Part shown: in pieces, positions 27,553 to 39,697 of the stretch
Position numbering within the stretch: position 1 is the stretch's first letter
How the letters are laid out: the number at the start of each line of letters is the position of its first letter
Assembly: GCA_007244375.1 (NCBI GenBank)
Contig: SCVW01000046.1
Location: 124,001-188,000 of the forward strand
DNA: 64,000 nucleotides
Origin: Smithella sp.
Lineage (GTDB): Bacteria; Desulfobacterota; Syntrophia; Syntrophales; Smithellaceae
Direction: 5' to 3'
The notes under the pieces: generated by a model
The model's input: only the letters and a program-made list of their open reading frames with translations
Databases searched by the model: none
Told to the model about the DNA's origin: nothing
Program-made: the position numbers and the translations under genes

Positions 27553-30500
27553 GTGGAAGACGTTTTCAGTTATTTTGAAAAACCGAAAAATCAGATCAAA
27601 TTTAATGCGATGAAAATTTCCATCGCTTCGCCGGAAAAGATACTTTCCTGGTCGCGTGGCGAAGTAAAGAAACCGGAAACAATCAATTACCGGACATTTA
27701 AACCGGAAAAAGATGGACTTTTTTGCGCAAAGATTTTCGGGCCGGTGAAAGATTACGAATGCCTTTGCGGGCGTTATAAACGAATGAAACATCGCGGAGT
27801 AGTATGTGAGAAATGCGGCGTGGAAGTAATTCAATCCAAGGTTCGTCGCGAACGTATGGGGCACATTACTTTGGCGACCCCGGTGGCTCATATCTGGTTT
27901 CTAAAGAGTCTTCCGAGCCGAATCGGTAATGCGGTTGATTTGCTCTTGAAGGATCTGGAAAAGGTTCTTTATTTCGAATCCTGGATTGTTCTCGATCCCA
28001 AAGATACGCCTTTGAAGAAAAAAGAATTGCTGACGGATGAAGAGTATGAGGAAGCCAGAGAGCAATACGGCCAGAATGGTTTTGTTGCCGGAATTGGTGC
28101 CGAAGCGATAAGGCAACTTTTGGAAGAAATTGATCTGGATAAGCTCTACGAAGAATTGCGAACGGAAATCATTACTTCCTTTTCCGATACCAAGAAAAAG
28201 AAACTTATTAAAAGATTAAAAGTAATAGAAGCATTACGCAAATCTGGGAATAAACCGGAGTGGATGATATTAACAGTACTGCCGGTTATCCCGCCTGATT
28301 TACGGCCGTTGGTTCCTCTGGATGGCGGCCGTTTTGCTACATCCGATCTTAACGATTTATATAGACGGGTTATCAACAGAAATAACCGTTTGAAACGCCT
28401 GCAGGAATTGAATGCACCGGAAATAATTATCCGGAATGAAAAACGGATGCTTCAGGAAGCAGTCGACGTATTGTTTGATAACGGCCGTCGTGGCAGAGCG
28501 ATCACCGGTACCAATAAGAGACCTCTTCGTTCCTTGTCGGATATGCTGAAGGGTAAGCAGGGTCGTTTCCGGCAAAACCTGCTGGGTAAACGTGTTGACT
28601 ACTCAGGTCGTTCTGTTGTTACGGTTGGTCCTGATTTAAGGCTTCATCAGTGCGGGTTGCCCAAGAAAATGGCCATCGAACTTTTTAAACCGTTTATTTA
28701 CAATCGCCTGTTGGAAAAAGGTTATGTAACCACTGTAAAAAGTGCCAAGAAAATGGTTGAAAAAGAGACCGCCGAAGTATGGGACGCATTGGATGAGGTT
28801 GTGCGTGAATATCCGGTTATTCTCAATCGTGCACCAACTCTGCATCGTTTGGGTATGCAGGCATTTGAGCCAGTTTTGATTGAAGGCAAGGCCATTCAGC
28901 TTCATCCTCTGGTTTGCACGGCTTTCAATGCTGACTTTGACGGCGATCAAATGGCTGTACATGTTCCTCTTTCCATTGAAGCTCAGACAGAAGCCCGGGT
29001 GCTGATGATGTCTACCAACAACATTCTTTCTCCGGCTAACGGAAGTCCGATAATAATTCCCAGCCAGGATATCGTTCTGGGTATTTATTACCTTACCAGA
29101 GCGAAGACCGGAGTAAAAGGCGAGGGGATGGTTTTTGCGAGTCCGGATGAAGTTCGGTCAGCAATTGATGCCGGTGTAATTGATCTGCATGCGCGCATTA
29201 AAGTACGTATTAATTCAGAGATGAAAGAAACTACTGCGGGTAGAATCATACTCTCGGAAATAGTTCCCGAAAAAATCAATTTTGATATGATCAACAAACT
29301 AATGAACAAAAAGGAACTGACCAATCTGATTGATCATTGTTATCGTTTATGCGGAGACAAGACAACGATTATCTTGGCCGATAAACTTAAAGATTTGGGC
29401 TTTAAATATGCAACTATTTCCGGGCTTTCATTTGCTGTGGGCAACATGATTATTCCTGAACAAAAGAAGAAGATTGTTCTTCAGGCTGATAAAGATGTTT
29501 TCAAGATACAAAGACAGTACATGGACGGCTTGATTACCGACGGTGAACGTTACAACAAGGTCGTGGATATTTGGGCTCAGGCTACAGAAAAAATAGCTTC
29601 TGAAATGTTGAAAGGTATTAGTACTGAAGAGGTCGCTTCTTCCGATGGGAAAAAACGAAAAATTGAAAGTTTCAATCCTATTTATATGATGGCCGATTCC
29701 GGTGCACGTGGTTCCGGACAGCAGTTAAGACAGTTGGCCGGTATGCGCGGATTGATGGCCAAACCATCCGGTGAGATTATTGAAACGCCGATTACTGCTA
29801 ATTTCCGGGAAGGGTTGACAGTTCTTCAGTATTTTATTTCCACGCATGGCGCCCGCAAAGGTTTGGCGGATACCGCCTTAAAGACGGCCAATTCCGGTTA
29901 CCTGACCAGAAGACTGGTTGATGTTGCTCAGGACTGCATTATTACGGAACATGATTGCGAAACGGTTGATGGTGTGTATGTTTCCGCATTGATGGAGGGC
30001 GGTGAAATTATTGAAACTGCCGGTGAGCGCGTGCTTGGTCGAGTAGCCCTGCAGGACGTTACTGATCCCTTTACCGGTGAAGTTATCGTTAAAGCCAATG
30101 AAATGATCGACGAAACGCTCGCTGAAAAGATAGATAATGCCGGCATTGAAAAAGTAAATATCCGGTCTGTTTTGACCTGCCGCTCCAAACACGGAGTTTG
30201 TGCAATGTGTTACGGACGTGACTTAGCTCACGGCCACCTGGTCAACATTGGTGAAGCGGTCGGCATCGTTGCCGCCCAATCCATTGGTGAACCGGGAACT
30301 CAGTTGACCATGAGAACATTTCATATCGGTGGTACGGCCAAATTTGATGAACATTCCACACTGGAAGCGCGACATGACGGCGTGATTAAGTTTGTCAATT
30401 TAAGTACAGTAAAAACGAAAGAAAATGAATTCGTTGTAATGAGGCGTCATGGTGAAGTCCATGTTTTGGATGAACAAAACCGCAGCCGCGGGAAGTACAT

Positions 30501-31647
30501 TCTGCCTTATGGTGCCCACTTAAAAGTTACGGAAAACAGTGCCGTCAAACGTGGTCAGTTAATTGCCGAATGGGATCCCTTCTCTATACCTATTTTGGCG
30601 GAAGTCGACGGAACAATTAAGTATGGCGATATTATTGAAGGGAAAACGATGCAGGAACAGGTGGATGAAGTTACCGGTCTTTCCCGTAAAATCATTATCG
30701 AATTTAAAGGTGGAGATTTAAGACCGCGAGTTTCCATCAAGGATAGCAAGGGAAAAACTATCAAGCTCGCCGATACGAATTCCGATGCCCGTTATTTCCT
30801 GGCCGTAGGAGTTAATCTGGTTGTTTCCGAAGGAGACCAGGTCAAGGCAGGAGATATTATTGCCAAAATTCCGCGTGAGACAACGAAAACCAAAGATATC
30901 ACAGGTGGTCTGCCTCGTGTTGCAGAGCTATTTGAGGCTCGTAAACCTAAAGATTTTGCTGTTATCAGTGAAATTAAGGGTGTTGTTTCTTATGGCAAAG
31001 ATGCCAAGGGTAAGCGTAAAATTATTGTCACACCGGAAATCGGAGAGGAAAAAGAATACCTTATCCCCAAGGGTAAGCATATCAGTGTACAGGAAGGAGA
31101 ACACGTTGTGCCGGGAGACGCCTTGATGTCCGGTGTGAACAATCCCCATGACCTTCTGGCGATTAAGGGAGAGAAGGAATTGGCCAGATATCTTGTTGAT
31201 GAAGTACAGGAAGTCTACCGTCTGCAGGGCGTTAAAATTAATGATAAACACATGGAAGTCATTGTCCGTCAGATGCTTCGCAGAGTCAAGGTAACTGAGC
31301 CGGGCGATACTGCATTTATTGCCGATGAAAAAGTTGAACGTTATCGTTTCCAGAAAGAAAACGAAAGGATTGTCGCTCAGGGTGGCCGCCCTGCCATAGG
31401 AGAGCCAATGCTTCTCGGTATTACCAAAGCATCGCTAAGTACTCAGAGTTTTATTTCTGCGGCGTCATTCCAGGAAACCACCAAAGTGCTTACGGAAGCC
31501 TCGCTTTCAGGTAAAGTCGACTATTTAAGAGGACTTAAGGAAAACGTTATTATGGGCAGGTTAATCACGGCAGGCACTGGTTTGGTGATGTACAGGAAGT
31601 TGGGTATTAAGGTTATAAATGATAATCCTGAAGCGGTGGTAGAATAA
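27553..31647 (+). CDS. rpoC: RNA polymerase beta' subunit
   Basis: A 1364-residue subunit starting with GTG (AGGAGA nearby). The N-terminal zinc ribbon (CLCG to CEKC), the catalytic NADFDGDQ with Asp461, 463 and 465 binding Mg2+, the trigger-loop MRTFHIGG and the second zinc site ([13 protein letters not shown]) are intact. There is no large lineage insertion. It lies 68 bases after rpoB. Confidence 0.98.
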   Translation: MEDVFSYFEKPKNQIKFNAMKISIASPEKILSWSRGEVKKPETINYRTFKPEKDGLFCAKIFGPVKDYECLCGRYKRMKHRGVVCEKCGVEVIQSKVRRERMGHITLATPVAHIWFLKSLPSRIGNAVDLLLKDLEKVLYFESWIVLDPKDTPLKKKELLTDEEYEEAREQYGQNGFVAGIGAEAIRQLLEEIDLDKLYEELRTEIITSFSDTKKKKLIKRLKVIEALRKSGNKPEWMILTVLPVIPPDLRPLVPLDGGRFATSDLNDLYRRVINRNNRLKRLQELNAPEIIIRNEKRMLQEAVDVLFDNGRRGRAITGTNKRPLRSLSDMLKGKQGRFRQNLLGKRVDYSGRSVVTVGPDLRLHQCGLPKKMAIELFKPFIYNRLLEKGYVTTVKSAKKMVEKETAEVWDALDEVVREYPVILNRAPTLHRLGMQAFEPVLIEGKAIQLHPLVCTAFNADFDGDQMAVHVPLSIEAQTEARVLMMSTNNILSPANGSPIIIPSQDIVLGIYYLTRAKTGVKGEGMVFASPDEVRSAIDAGVIDLHARIKVRINSEMKETTAGRIILSEIVPEKINFDMINKLMNKKELTNLIDHCYRLCGDKTTIILADKLKDLGFKYATISGLSFAVGNMIIPEQKKKIVLQADKDVFKIQRQYMDGLITDGERYNKVVDIWAQATEKIASEMLKGISTEEVASSDGKKRKIESFNPIYMMADSGARGSGQQLRQLAGMRGLMAKPSGEIIETPITANFREGLTVLQYFISTHGARKGLADTALKTANSGYLTRRLVDVAQDCIITEHDCETVDGVYVSALMEGGEIIETAGERVLGRVALQDVTDPFTGEVIVKANEMIDETLAEKIDNAGIEKVNIRSVLTCRSKHGVCAMCYGRDLAHGHLVNIGEAVGIVAAQSIGEPGTQLTMRTFHIGGTAKFDEHSTLEARHDGVIKFVNLSTVKTKENEFVVMRRHGEVHVLDEQNRSRGKYILPYGAHLKVTENSAVKRGQLIAEWDPFSIPILAEVDGTIKYGDIIEGKTMQEQVDEVTGLSRKIIIEFKGGDLRPRVSIKDSKGKTIKLADTNSDARYFLAVGVNLVVSEGDQVKAGDIIAKIPRETTKTKDITGGLPRVAELFEARKPKDFAVISEIKGVVSYGKDAKGKRKIIVTPEIGEEKEYLIPKGKHISVQEGEHVVPGDALMSGVNNPHDLLAIKGEKELARYLVDEVQEVYRLQGVKINDKHMEVIVRQMLRRVKVTEPGDTAFIADEKVERYRFQKENERIVAQGGRPAIGEPMLLGITKASLSTQSFISAASFQETTKVLTEASLSGKVDYLRGLKENVIMGRLITAGTGLVMYRKLGIKVINDNPEAVVE

Positions 31648-31670
31648 ATTCAATAAAAGTCAGAAAAGGC

Positions 31671-31699
31671 TTGACATCTATTATCTTAATTGATAGACA
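31671..31699 (+). promoter_or_regulatory. Weak internal promoter candidate before rpsL
   Basis: TTGACA (31671-31676) followed at 17 bases by TAGACA lies in the 107-base gap between rpoC and rpsL. Only the -35 element is good, so readthrough from rpoC may be the main source of transcript. Confidence 0.3.
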
Positions 31700-31754
31700 C
31701 CGCTGATTTGCTGCTACTGGCAAAATGAATGAGGAGATTTAGTTTAGGAGGAAA

Positions 31755-32126
31755 ATGCCGACGATAAGTCAATTGATTCGAAAAGGCCGAATCAAAATAC
31801 AAAAGAAAACAAACACACCGGCTCTGGCAGGTTCGCCTCAAAGACGCGGTGTTTGTGTCAGAGTGTATACTACGACACCCAAAAAGCCGAATTCAGCTTT
31901 ACGTAAAGTGGCCAGAGTTCGTCTTACCAGCGGATATGAAGTTACTTCTTATATCCCGGGTATCGGCCACAACCTTCAGGAGCATTCCGTTGTTCTGGTA
32001 CGCGGAGGCAGAGTTAAGGACTTGCCGGGTGTGAGATATCATGTAATCAGAGGTACGCTTGATACCGTGGGAGTGCAGGATCGCAAACAGGGTAGATCAA
32101 AGTACGGTGCGAAAAAGCCAAGCTAA
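31755..32126 (+). CDS. rpsL: 30S ribosomal protein S12
   Basis: A 123-residue decoding-centre protein. KKPNSALRK and [10 protein letters not shown] keep the lysines whose loss gives streptomycin resistance in other bacteria. AGGAGG precedes the ATG. First gene of the str cluster. Confidence 0.97.
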   Translation: MPTISQLIRKGRIKIQKKTNTPALAGSPQRRGVCVRVYTTTPKKPNSALRKVARVRLTSGYEVTSYIPGIGHNLQEHSVVLVRGGRVKDLPGVRYHVIRGTLDTVGVQDRKQGRSKYGAKKPS

Positions 32127-32140
32127 ACGGAGATAATTAA

Positions 32141-32611
32141 ATGCCGAGAAGACGGGAAATTGAAAAAAGAGATATTTTGCCCGATCCCAAGTTTAATAAC
32201 AAACTTGTAGCAAAATTTGTTAATTCTTTATTGAAAAGAGGCAAAAAGAGCGTTGCGGAAAGTATTCTTTACGGGTCTTTTGACATTATCGAAAAGAGAC
32301 TAAAAGAACAGCCGGTAGAACTTTTCGAAAAGGCTGTTAATAATGTAAAACCGGTAATTGAAGTGAAGTCACGACGTGTCGGAGGTTCCACTTATCAGGT
32401 GCCGACAGAAGTTGTTCCGGCCAGACGTACTGCACTGGCAATTCGCTGGTTGATATCCAATGCTCAGGAACGTACGGAAAAAACCATGCGTGAGAAACTG
32501 GCCGCTGAGTTGATAGATGCCGCTAATAACCGTGGCGGTGCGATCAAGAAAAAAGAAGCTGTACATAAGATGGCGGAAGCAAACAAAGCTTTTGCCCATT
32601 ATAAATTTTAA
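32141..32611 (+). CDS. rpsG: 30S ribosomal protein S7
   Basis: A 156-residue head-assembly protein with the usual PRRREIEKR start, the rRNA-binding motif [13 protein letters not shown] and the C-terminal [14 protein letters not shown]. It is followed directly by tuf; the fusA gene normally found between them is absent. Confidence 0.97.
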   Translation: MPRRREIEKRDILPDPKFNNKLVAKFVNSLLKRGKKSVAESILYGSFDIIEKRLKEQPVELFEKAVNNVKPVIEVKSRRVGGSTYQVPTEVVPARRTALAIRWLISNAQERTEKTMREKLAAELIDAANNRGGAIKKKEAVHKMAEANKAFAHYKF

Positions 32612-32667
32612 TAAATAATTTATTCGGTACGGACACCGACCATTCAAAGTTAAGGAGGAAATACGAA

Positions 32668-33861
32668 ATGGCAAAGAAAAAATTTGAAAGGACTAAGCCG
32701 CATTTAAATATCGGAACAATCGGTCACGTCGATCATGGCAAGACGACATTGACGGCCGCAATTACCAAGCATCTGGCCAAGAAAGGTCTTGCGGAATTCA
32801 GACCTTTCGATTCTATTGATAATGCTCCGGAAGAAAAAGAACGTGGTGTTACGATTAATATCTCCCATGTGGAGTATGAAACGGATAAAAGACATTATGC
32901 ACACGTCGATTGCCCCGGTCATGCCGATTATATTAAAAACATGATTTCCGGTGCCGCCCATATGGACGGAACTATTCTTGTTGTGGCTGCTTCTGATGGT
33001 CCGATGCCGCAGACACGCGAGCACATCCTCCTTGCCCGTCAGGTACAGGTTCCTTACGTTGTCGTTTATCTGAATAAAGTTGATCTGGTTGATGATCCTG
33101 AACTTCTGGATCTTGTTGAACTTGAACTTAGAGAACTCCTTACCCAGTATGAATTCCCCGGTGACGATATTCCCATCATTCGTGGTTCTGCGCTTAAAGC
33201 ATTGGAATCCGATGATTCCAATTCACCTGATGTCAAATCCATATGGGAACTGATGGATGCTGTGGACAACTATGTTCCAGAGCCCAAACGTGACACCGAT
33301 AAACCTTTCCTGATGCCGGTTGGTGACGTCTTTACGATTTCCGGCCGCGGAACGGTTGTTACAGGCAGAGTAGACAGAGGTATTATCAAGGTTGGCGAGG
33401 AAGTTGAAATTATAGGAATAAGGCCGACGATTAAAACGGTTGTCACGGGAGTGGAAATGTTCCGAAAAACCCTTGATGAAGGCCGTGCCGGTGATGATGT
33501 CGGTTTGTTAATTCGCGGTATTAAACGTGAGGAAGTGGAAAGAGGACAGGTTGTGGCTAAACCCGGTTCTATTACTCCTCATACAAAGTTTGAAGCTGCA
33601 GTTTATGTTCTGACCAAGGAAGAAGGTGGTCGTCATACGCCGTTTTTTACAGGCTACAGACCACAGTTTTATTTCCGTACAACAGACGTGACTGGTGTGG
33701 CAAATCTTCCTGAAGGCGTAGAAATGGTTATGCCCGGTGATAATGTTAAAATGACCATTGAGTTAATTACGCCCATTGCAATGGAAGAACAATTAAGATT
33801 CGCTATTCGCGAGGGTGGAAGAACTGTAGGCGCTGGAGTCGTAAGCAAAGTTATTGAATAA
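32668..33861 (+). CDS. tuf: Elongation factor Tu
   Basis: A 397-residue GTPase that brings aminoacyl-tRNA to the ribosome. G1 GHVDHGKT, the catalytic His in [12 protein letters not shown] and SAL are intact; domains 2 and 3 (about 210-397) are complete. AAGGAGG precedes the ATG. It is the only full tuf gene in the window. Confidence 0.98.
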   Translation: MAKKKFERTKPHLNIGTIGHVDHGKTTLTAAITKHLAKKGLAEFRPFDSIDNAPEEKERGVTINISHVEYETDKRHYAHVDCPGHADYIKNMISGAAHMDGTILVVAASDGPMPQTREHILLARQVQVPYVVVYLNKVDLVDDPELLDLVELELRELLTQYEFPGDDIPIIRGSALKALESDDSNSPDVKSIWELMDAVDNYVPEPKRDTDKPFLMPVGDVFTISGRGTVVTGRVDRGIIKVGEEVEIIGIRPTIKTVVTGVEMFRKTLDEGRAGDDVGLLIRGIKREEVERGQVVAKPGSITPHTKFEAAVYVLTKEEGGRHTPFFTGYRPQFYFRTTDVTGVANLPEGVEMVMPGDNVKMTIELITPIAMEEQLRFAIREGGRTVGAGVVSKVIE

Positions 33862-33885
33862 AAAATGGAATAGGTTATCCGATCA

Positions 33886-34194
33886 ATGAAAGAACAAAAA
33901 ATTAGAATTCGTCTCAAAGCTTACGATTATAAACTTTTAGATCGTTCTGTAGAAGAAATAGTGGAAACGGCAAAAAGGACCGGTGCTCGTGTCGCCGGTC
34001 CCATCCCTATTCCTACCGAAATCAATAAGTATTGCGTAAATCGTTCCCCTCATGTGGACAAAAAATCTCGCGAACAGTTTGAAATCAGAACACATAAAAG
34101 ATTAATAGATATAGTCGGACCTACCCAAGCCACAGTTGACGCTTTGATGAAACTGGATCTCTCAGCCGGAGTTGATGTAGAAATAAAAGCGTAG
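33886..34194 (+). CDS. rpsJ: 30S ribosomal protein S10
   Basis: A 102-residue protein, also the partner of NusG/NusB in antitermination. The loop [22 protein letters not shown] is the conserved rRNA-contacting region. First gene of the S10 operon, 24 bases after tuf. Confidence 0.97.
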   Translation: MKEQKIRIRLKAYDYKLLDRSVEEIVETAKRTGARVAGPIPIPTEINKYCVNRSPHVDKKSREQFEIRTHKRLIDIVGPTQATVDALMKLDLSAGVDVEIKA

Positions 34195-34212
34195 GCAGTT
34201 TTTCCAGTGTGG

Positions 34213-34258
34213 GAAGATGGTATCGAATCATTGCCATTCTTCAAAATGAAGACAATGG
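34213..34258 (+). promoter_or_regulatory. Alternative hairpins in the rpsJ-rplC gap
   Basis: CCATTCTTC (34234-34242) can pair with GAAGACAATGG (34248-34258, two-base bulge) or with the upstream GAAGATGG (34213-34220, one-base bulge). The two structures exclude each other. The gap is 96 bases, longer than most in this operon. A regulatory role is only a guess. Confidence 0.3.
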
Positions 34259-34290
34259 GATTAATATTTATTAAAAAATTGGAAAGTTAG

Positions 34291-34923
34291 ATGAGCAAGG
34301 GAATAATTGGAAAAAAATTAGGAATGACTCAAGTATTTGCTGATGACGGATCAACGGTTGGTGTGACTGCGATTGAGGTGGAACCGTCTGTTATTGTGCA
34401 AATAAAGACAAAAGAAAAGGATGGATACGATGCCGTTCAACTTGGTTACGGCAGGGTTAAGCAGAAAAACGTAACCAAACCAATACAGGGTCATTTTAAT
34501 AAAGCTAATAAAGGCTTCTTTCGTAGTTTAAAAGAATTTCAGGCTCAACCGGATAAATATGAAGTTGGTCAGGAAGTAACCGCGGATATTTTTCAGACCG
34601 GTGATTTTGTGGATGTTGTCGGAACATCAAAAGGAAAAGGATTTCAAGGCGTTGTTAAAAGGCATGGTTTTCGCGGAGGCAGAGCTACTCATGGTTCAAT
34701 GTTTCACCGCGCTCCCGGTTCAATTGGCGCCAGCGCTGATCCATCGCGTGTTTTCAAAGGCACCAAAATGGGTGGCCAAATGGGTAATGTTCGTAAGACC
34801 ATTCAGAATTTACAAATATGGCAGGTTCGTTCCGATAGAAATTTGCTGTTACTGAAAGGCTCGGTTCCCGGTAGTAGGAATGGAATAGTATTAATTAAGA
34901 AAGCCAAGAAAAAAAGTACTTAA
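34291..34923 (+). CDS. rplC: 50S ribosomal protein L3
   Basis: A 210-residue protein with the N-terminal IGKKLGMTQVFADDG, and the peptidyl-transferase-reaching loop around GFRGGRATHGSMFHRAPGS and KMGGQMGN. Normal length. Confidence 0.97.
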   Translation: MSKGIIGKKLGMTQVFADDGSTVGVTAIEVEPSVIVQIKTKEKDGYDAVQLGYGRVKQKNVTKPIQGHFNKANKGFFRSLKEFQAQPDKYEVGQEVTADIFQTGDFVDVVGTSKGKGFQGVVKRHGFRGGRATHGSMFHRAPGSIGASADPSRVFKGTKMGGQMGNVRKTIQNLQIWQVRSDRNLLLLKGSVPGSRNGIVLIKKAKKKST

Positions 34924-34944
34924 GTTACAACTGGAGTTATGAAC

Positions 34945-35568
34945 ATGGCCGTAGCGGATGTTTTTAATATTGAAAAGAAAAAAGTTGCCGAGGTTGATTT
35001 GAATGATGCTGTATTTGGTGCTGAAGTCAATGAGGCTATTATATATGATGTGGTTAAAATGCAGTTAGCATCGCGTCGTTCGGGTACTGCGTCTACCAAA
35101 ACCAGGAGTGACGTCAGCGGCGGAGGGAAAAAACCATGGCGACAGAAAGGAACCGGTAGGGCAAGATCAGGAAGCTCAAGATCACCTCTGTGGAGAAGCG
35201 GTGGAATTGTGTTCGGTCCGCATCCCCGTGACTACTCTTACAGTGTACCCAAAAAAGTGCGCAAAAAAGCATTAATTTCTGCCTTGAGTATGAAATTCAA
35301 GGATAACCAAATGTTGATATTGAAAGATTTTCCAATGGAAAAAATAAGCACGCGTATATTTAAGAATGTGGTTGATCTGTTTAGCCTGAAGAAAGCGCTG
35401 TTTGTAATAGATGAAAATAATGAAATTTTACTAAAATCATCCAGGAATATTAAAAATATTAAAATGATCAGATCGGAGGGTATTAATGTTTATGATATAT
35501 TAAATTATGAGCATTTGATCCTTCTTGAACCCTCTGTGAAAAAAATTGAGGGAGCATTGTTGGCATAA
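34945..35568 (+). CDS. rplD: 50S ribosomal protein L4
   Basis: A 207-residue exit-tunnel protein with the long loop [21 protein letters not shown] chose ATG 34945 because GGAG is eight bases before it, against only two bases for the ATG at 34939. The stop overlaps the first base of rplW. Confidence 0.95.
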   Translation: MAVADVFNIEKKKVAEVDLNDAVFGAEVNEAIIYDVVKMQLASRRSGTASTKTRSDVSGGGKKPWRQKGTGRARSGSSRSPLWRSGGIVFGPHPRDYSYSVPKKVRKKALISALSMKFKDNQMLILKDFPMEKISTRIFKNVVDLFSLKKALFVIDENNEILLKSSRNIKNIKMIRSEGINVYDILNYEHLILLEPSVKKIEGALLA

Positions 35569-35855
35569 TGGAAGTACATCAAGTTATTAAGAAAATACTG
35601 ATTACGGAAAAAAGCACTATAGCGCGGGACGAATCGAATAAGTATTTCTTCGAAGTTGATCGCAGAGCAAATAAAATTGAAATCGGCAAAGCAGTGGAAA
35701 AGTTATTTAAAGTCACGGTTGCTGATGTTCGTGTTATCAACGTTCTAGGGAAAAAGAAAAGAGTCGGCCGGACTGTGGGGCAAAAGAGATCATGGAAAAA
35801 AGCGATCGTAACTCTGGCTGCCGGCAATCGTATTGAAGTGGCTGAAGGCGTATAA
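35568..35855 (+). CDS. rplW: 50S ribosomal protein L23
   Basis: A 95-residue protein at the tunnel exit, the docking site for trigger factor and SRP. It shows ITEKST and the [21 protein letters not shown] loop. It shares one base with the rplD stop codon. Confidence 0.96.
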   Translation: MEVHQVIKKILITEKSTIARDESNKYFFEVDRRANKIEIGKAVEKLFKVTVADVRVINVLGKKKRVGRTVGQKRSWKKAIVTLAAGNRIEVAEGV

Positions 35856-35878
35856 GAACTAGTGTAAGGATTAAGCTA

Positions 35879-36700
35879 ATGGGAATTATTAAGTATAAAC
35901 CAACATCACCGGGCAGAAGATTTCAGAGTGTTTCCGATTTTGCGGAAATTACTTCTGTTGAACCAGTGAAAGGGTTGTTGAAACCTTTAAAAAGGACAGG
36001 TGGTCGCAATTGCTACGGCAGGATTACATCCCGGCATATTGGCGGTGGTCATAAACGTAAGTATCGTGTGGTGGATTTTTGCCGTAATAAGGCTGATATT
36101 CCGGCCAAGGTTGCCGCAATTGAATATGATCCAAACAGATCGGCAAGAATTGCCTTGCTCAATTACCGTGATGGTGAAAAAAGATATATTGTGGCACCGG
36201 CGCAGGTAAGTGTTGGAGATGTTCTTATCAGCGGCGATAAGGCTGATATCAAACCGGGAAACGCGGTTCCTTTAAAATACATACCTTTGGGTTCTTTAAT
36301 TCATAATGTGGAATTAAAAGTCGGTCGTGGCGGACAATTAATCAGATCCGCCGGAACTTATGGTCAATTAATGGCCAAAGAAGGAAATTATGCGCAAGTT
36401 CGACTTCCATCAGGTGAAGTGCGCAAAATATTTATTGAGTGCATGGCGACCATCGGCCAGATAGGAAACAATGAACATGAAAATATCAGCATAGGAAAAG
36501 CCGGACGGAAGCGTTGGTTAGGTAAAAAACCTCATGTTCGAGGTGTCGTAATGAATCCTGTTGATCATCCGATGGGCGGTGGTGAAGGTAAATCCTCCGG
36601 TGGCAGACATCCCTGCACACCATGGGGTGTACCGACAAAAGGTCATAAAACACGAAAAAATAAAAAAACTGATAAATACATTGTTAAGAGAAGGGGTTAG
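35879..36700 (+). CDS. rplB: 50S ribosomal protein L2
   Basis: A 273-residue protein of the peptidyl transferase region. [13 protein letters not shown] and the C-terminal [18 protein letters not shown], with the conserved histidine, are intact. The length equals that of the E. coli protein. Confidence 0.98.
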   Translation: MGIIKYKPTSPGRRFQSVSDFAEITSVEPVKGLLKPLKRTGGRNCYGRITSRHIGGGHKRKYRVVDFCRNKADIPAKVAAIEYDPNRSARIALLNYRDGEKRYIVAPAQVSVGDVLISGDKADIKPGNAVPLKYIPLGSLIHNVELKVGRGGQLIRSAGTYGQLMAKEGNYAQVRLPSGEVRKIFIECMATIGQIGNNEHENISIGKAGRKRWLGKKPHVRGVVMNPVDHPMGGGEGKSSGGRHPCTPWGVPTKGHKTRKNKKTDKYIVKRRG

Positions 36701-36705
36701 AAAGC

Positions 36706-36987
36706 GTGGCACGTTCGATCAAAAAAGGTCCGTACATCGAAGAAAGGTTGTTGACCAGAGTCAGGAAAATGGAAGCAGAGGGCAACAAGAATGTAATCAA
36801 GACATGGTCGCGTCGTTCAACTATAACTCCGGAGCTGGTTGGTTATACTTTTGCCGTGCATAACGGGAAAAAATTCATTCCGGTCTATGTGACGGAGAAT
36901 ATGGTGGGACATAAATTAGGCGAGTTTGCGCCGACAAGGATTTTTTATTCGCATTCGGGTGATCGGAAAACTAAAGTCCGCGCTTAA
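36706..36987 (+). CDS. rpsS: 30S ribosomal protein S19
   Basis: A 93-residue protein starting with GTG ([11 protein letters not shown]). The [12 protein letters not shown] and [11 protein letters not shown] motifs are conserved. It begins six bases after rplB. Confidence 0.97.
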   Translation: MARSIKKGPYIEERLLTRVRKMEAEGNKNVIKTWSRRSTITPELVGYTFAVHNGKKFIPVYVTENMVGHKLGEFAPTRIFYSHSGDRKTKVRA

Positions 36988-37020
36988 TTATTTAAGCCAA
37001 TATGTTTGGAGTTGATAAAC

Positions 37021-37353
37021 ATGGAAGCAAAAGCAGTTGCAAAATATATAAGAATGTCGCCGCAGAAAATAAGACTGGTGGCGGATCTGATAAGAGGGAA
37101 AAAGGTGCAGGAAGCACGTAATATTCTTCTTTATACAAGAAAGTACGCGGCAGGTGCAATTGCCCATGTTTTGAAATCAGCTGTTGCCAATGCGGCCCAG
37201 AATCCTAATATTGATGAAAATATTCTTTATGTGAAAGAAATATTCGTGGATCAGGGACCGGCTTTGAAGCGTTGGCGTGCGGCCGCGCAAGGAAGAGCGG
37301 CAGGAATTAGAAAGAGAAGTTCTCATATTACAGTTATTTTGGACGAAAGGTAA
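37021..37353 (+). CDS. rplV: 50S ribosomal protein L22
   Basis: A 110-residue tunnel protein ([20 protein letters not shown]; beta-hairpin loop [11 protein letters not shown]). The ATG at 37021 is preceded by GGAG and gives the standard length; an in-frame TTG at 37006 would add five residues that no homologue needs. Confidence 0.96.
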   Translation: MEAKAVAKYIRMSPQKIRLVADLIRGKKVQEARNILLYTRKYAAGAIAHVLKSAVANAAQNPNIDENILYVKEIFVDQGPALKRWRAAAQGRAAGIRKRSSHITVILDER

Positions 37354-37364
37354 GGAGGATTACG

Positions 37365-38006
37365 TTGGGTCAGAAGGTTAATCCGGTAGGCCTGAGATTA
37401 GGCCATATTAAAAAGTGGCAATCGGTATGGTTTGCCAATAAGAAATACAGCGAAATGTTGCATGAGGATTTGCTGATCAGAAAACATCTCAAGAAGAAGC
37501 TGTATCATGCGGGAATTTCCAAAATTGAGATTGAAAGAGCCGCTAACAAGGCAAAAGTAAATATTTATTCAGCCAGGCCCGGTGTAATCATCGGTAAGAA
37601 AGGTTCTGAAATAGAAAAATTGAAATCTGAAATTGAAAAGTTTTCACAAGCTGAAATTATCATAAATATTCTGGAAGTACGTAAACCGGAAGTAGATGCC
37701 CAACTTGTTGCAGAGAATGTTGCCATGCAATTAGAAAAAAGAGTTGCGTTTCGTCGTGCTATGAAAAAGTGCGTCGGTTATGCTTTAAAATTTGGTGCCA
37801 AGGGAATAAAGATAGCCTGTTCTGGAAGGTTGGGCGGTGCGGAAATGTCGCGGTCGGAATGGTACAGGGAAGGTCGTGTGCCGTTACATACCTTGCGTGC
37901 GGACATTGATTACGGATTTGCTGAAGCACATACGGCTTACGGATTGATAGGTATTAAGGTTTTTATTTTTCATGGAGAAATTTTAGCTGCGAAAGGTGAA
38001 AAATAA
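37365..38006 (+). CDS. rpsC: 30S ribosomal protein S3
   Basis: A 213-residue protein starting with TTG ([12 protein letters not shown]), set by AAGGAGG. The KH domain [14 protein letters not shown] and the C-terminal domain are complete; the lysine-rich tail of the E. coli form is short, ending AAKGEK. Confidence 0.97.
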   Translation: MGQKVNPVGLRLGHIKKWQSVWFANKKYSEMLHEDLLIRKHLKKKLYHAGISKIEIERAANKAKVNIYSARPGVIIGKKGSEIEKLKSEIEKFSQAEIIINILEVRKPEVDAQLVAENVAMQLEKRVAFRRAMKKCVGYALKFGAKGIKIACSGRLGGAEMSRSEWYREGRVPLHTLRADIDYGFAEAHTAYGLIGIKVFIFHGEILAAKGEK

Positions 38007-38066
38007 ATCCTTTCCTGCCTGCGGAAAAAGGAATTATGTAATGGGGAACAACGGGAGTTTTAGCTT

Positions 38067-38489
38067 ATGTTAATGCCGAAAAGGGTAAAATATAGAAAGT
38101 TGCAAAAAGGCCGAATGGGGGGCAAAGCAATAAGAGGAAGCTCTATAGCTTTTGGTGAATACGGATTGCAGGCAGCGGAATGCGGCTGGATTACGTCAAG
38201 ACAGATAGAAGCTGCGCGTGTTGCCATGACTCGTTATGTTAAACGTGGTGGTAAAATCTGGATCAGAGTTTTCCCTCATAAATCAGTAACGAAAAAACCG
38301 GCTGAAACCCGTATGGGTAAGGGAAAAGGTGCGCCTGAGGGATGGGTAGCGGTGGTTAAACCCGGTTCGGTTCTTTATGAAATGGAAGGTGTAACCAAAG
38401 AAGTGGCCAAAGAGGCATTTCGTCTTGCATCACACAAATTATCCATTGCGACAAAGTTTTTATCTAGGGAGATATCTGATGAGAATTAA
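38067..38489 (+). CDS. rplP: 50S ribosomal protein L16
   Basis: A 140-residue protein ([11 protein letters not shown] start). FGEYGLQA and [19 protein letters not shown] near the A-site are conserved. The last 11 bases overlap rpmC. Confidence 0.97.
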   Translation: MLMPKRVKYRKLQKGRMGGKAIRGSSIAFGEYGLQAAECGWITSRQIEAARVAMTRYVKRGGKIWIRVFPHKSVTKKPAETRMGKGKGAPEGWVAVVKPGSVLYEMEGVTKEVAKEAFRLASHKLSIATKFLSREISDEN

Positions 38490-38673
38490 AGAAATCAGAG
38501 CTCTCGGTGTCAACGAGCTCAAACAAAAGACTGCTGAGTTAAAGGAAGAGCTTTTTCGCTTGAATATCAGGCATGAGTCCGGTCAGTTGGAATCAACGGC
38601 AATGCTGGGTCGTATACGTAAAGATATTGCCCGTATCAAGACGGTTCTGAAGGAAAAGGAGGGGGGCAATTAA
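38479..38673 (+). CDS. rpmC: 50S ribosomal protein L29
   Basis: A 64-residue protein of two helices ([17 protein letters not shown]). The start at 38479 lies inside the end of rplP, with GGGAGA a few bases upstream. The reading frame is open further upstream, but that part does not resemble L29. Confidence 0.94.
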   Translation: MRIKEIRALGVNELKQKTAELKEELFRLNIRHESGQLESTAMLGRIRKDIARIKTVLKEKEGGN

Positions 38674-38674
38674 C

Positions 38675-38932
38675 ATGGCTGGGAGAGGAAATAAACGCAC
38701 AATTAAGGGCGTAGTTATAAGTAATAAGATGGATAAAACAGTTGTGGTTAAAACAGAGCATTTAGTAAAACATCCTGTTTTCCATAAGTATGTGCGTAAA
38801 CATGTTAAATACAAAGCCCATGATGAGAAAAACCAGTGTAAAGTGGGCGATACTGTTATGATTATTGAAACAAGACCACTGAGCAAAGAAAAACGCTGGC
38901 GGATGCTTGAAATTTTGGAGAAAGCAAAATAG
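38675..38932 (+). CDS. rpsQ: 30S ribosomal protein S17
   Basis: An 85-residue OB-fold protein with [14 protein letters not shown] and the [11 protein letters not shown] loop. It starts two bases after rpmC; AAAGGAGGGG is the ribosome binding site. Confidence 0.96.
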   Translation: MAGRGNKRTIKGVVISNKMDKTVVVKTEHLVKHPVFHKYVRKHVKYKAHDEKNQCKVGDTVMIIETRPLSKEKRWRMLEILEKAK

Positions 38933-38976
38933 AAAAATCGACTTGCCTGGGGTGAGTTGTTTGATGGGGTTTTTTT

Positions 38977-39345
38977 ATGATTCAGATGCAGACGGTACTA
39001 AATGTTGCGGACAATTCCGGCGCCAAGAAGGTTGCTTGCATTAAAGTGCTTGGTGGGTCGAAGCGGCGTTATGCAAGCCTTGGTGATGTTATTGTGGTTT
39101 CGGTAAAAGAAGCAATTCCGAATTCAAAAGTTAAAAAAGGCGACGTTATGAAAGCAGTTATCGTACGTACTGTCAAAGAAGTGAGAAGGCCGGACGGTTC
39201 TTATTTGAAGTTTGATGACAATTCGGCGGTTTTAATCAGCAACCAGATGGAACCTATTGGAACAAGAATTTTTGGACCTGTTGCTCGTGAATTGAGGGCA
39301 AAGCAGTTCATGAAAATTATATCGCTGGCTCCGGAAGTTTTGTAA
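38977..39345 (+). CDS. rplN: 50S ribosomal protein L14
   Basis: A 122-residue protein ([31 protein letters not shown]). Start of the spc operon genes. The 44-base gap from rpsQ shows no clear terminator. Confidence 0.97.
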   Translation: MIQMQTVLNVADNSGAKKVACIKVLGGSKRRYASLGDVIVVSVKEAIPNSKVKKGDVMKAVIVRTVKEVRRPDGSYLKFDDNSAVLISNQMEPIGTRIFGPVARELRAKQFMKIISLAPEVL

Positions 39346-39367
39346 AAATGTTTTGCAGAGGAATAAA

Positions 39368-39691
39368 ATGAGCTTAAGCAAATTGAAAAAAGGGGATACT
39401 GTTAAAGTTCTTGCCGGTAAAGATAAAGGCAAGACCGGTAAAGTTTTGACGATTATTCCAGAGAAAGACAGAGTAGTAATAGAAAAAGTTAATTTGATTA
39501 AGAAGCATAAAAGACCTGATCAAAAAGGTAAAGGTGGCATCGTAGAAAAAGAGGGATCAATTCACATATCTAATGTCGGCTTAATATGCAGCAAATGCAA
39601 TAAGGCTGTTAGGATAAAAAGTAAGATCCTTGAAGATGGTAAAAAGGTACGCGTCTGCAGCAAATGTAATGATGTAATCAATGTGGGTTAG
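39368..39691 (+). CDS. rplX: 50S ribosomal protein L24
   Basis: A 107-residue KOW-domain protein ([20 protein letters not shown]). The C-terminal half has two Cys-x2-Cys pairs (CSKC at both ends of a beta hairpin), the zinc form. ATG 39368 is preceded by GAGGA; the in-frame TTG at 39353 lacks a site. Confidence 0.96.
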   Translation: MSLSKLKKGDTVKVLAGKDKGKTGKVLTIIPEKDRVVIEKVNLIKKHKRPDQKGKGGIVEKEGSIHISNVGLICSKCNKAVRIKSKILEDGKKVRVCSKCNDVINVG

Positions 39692-39697
39692 AGGACA

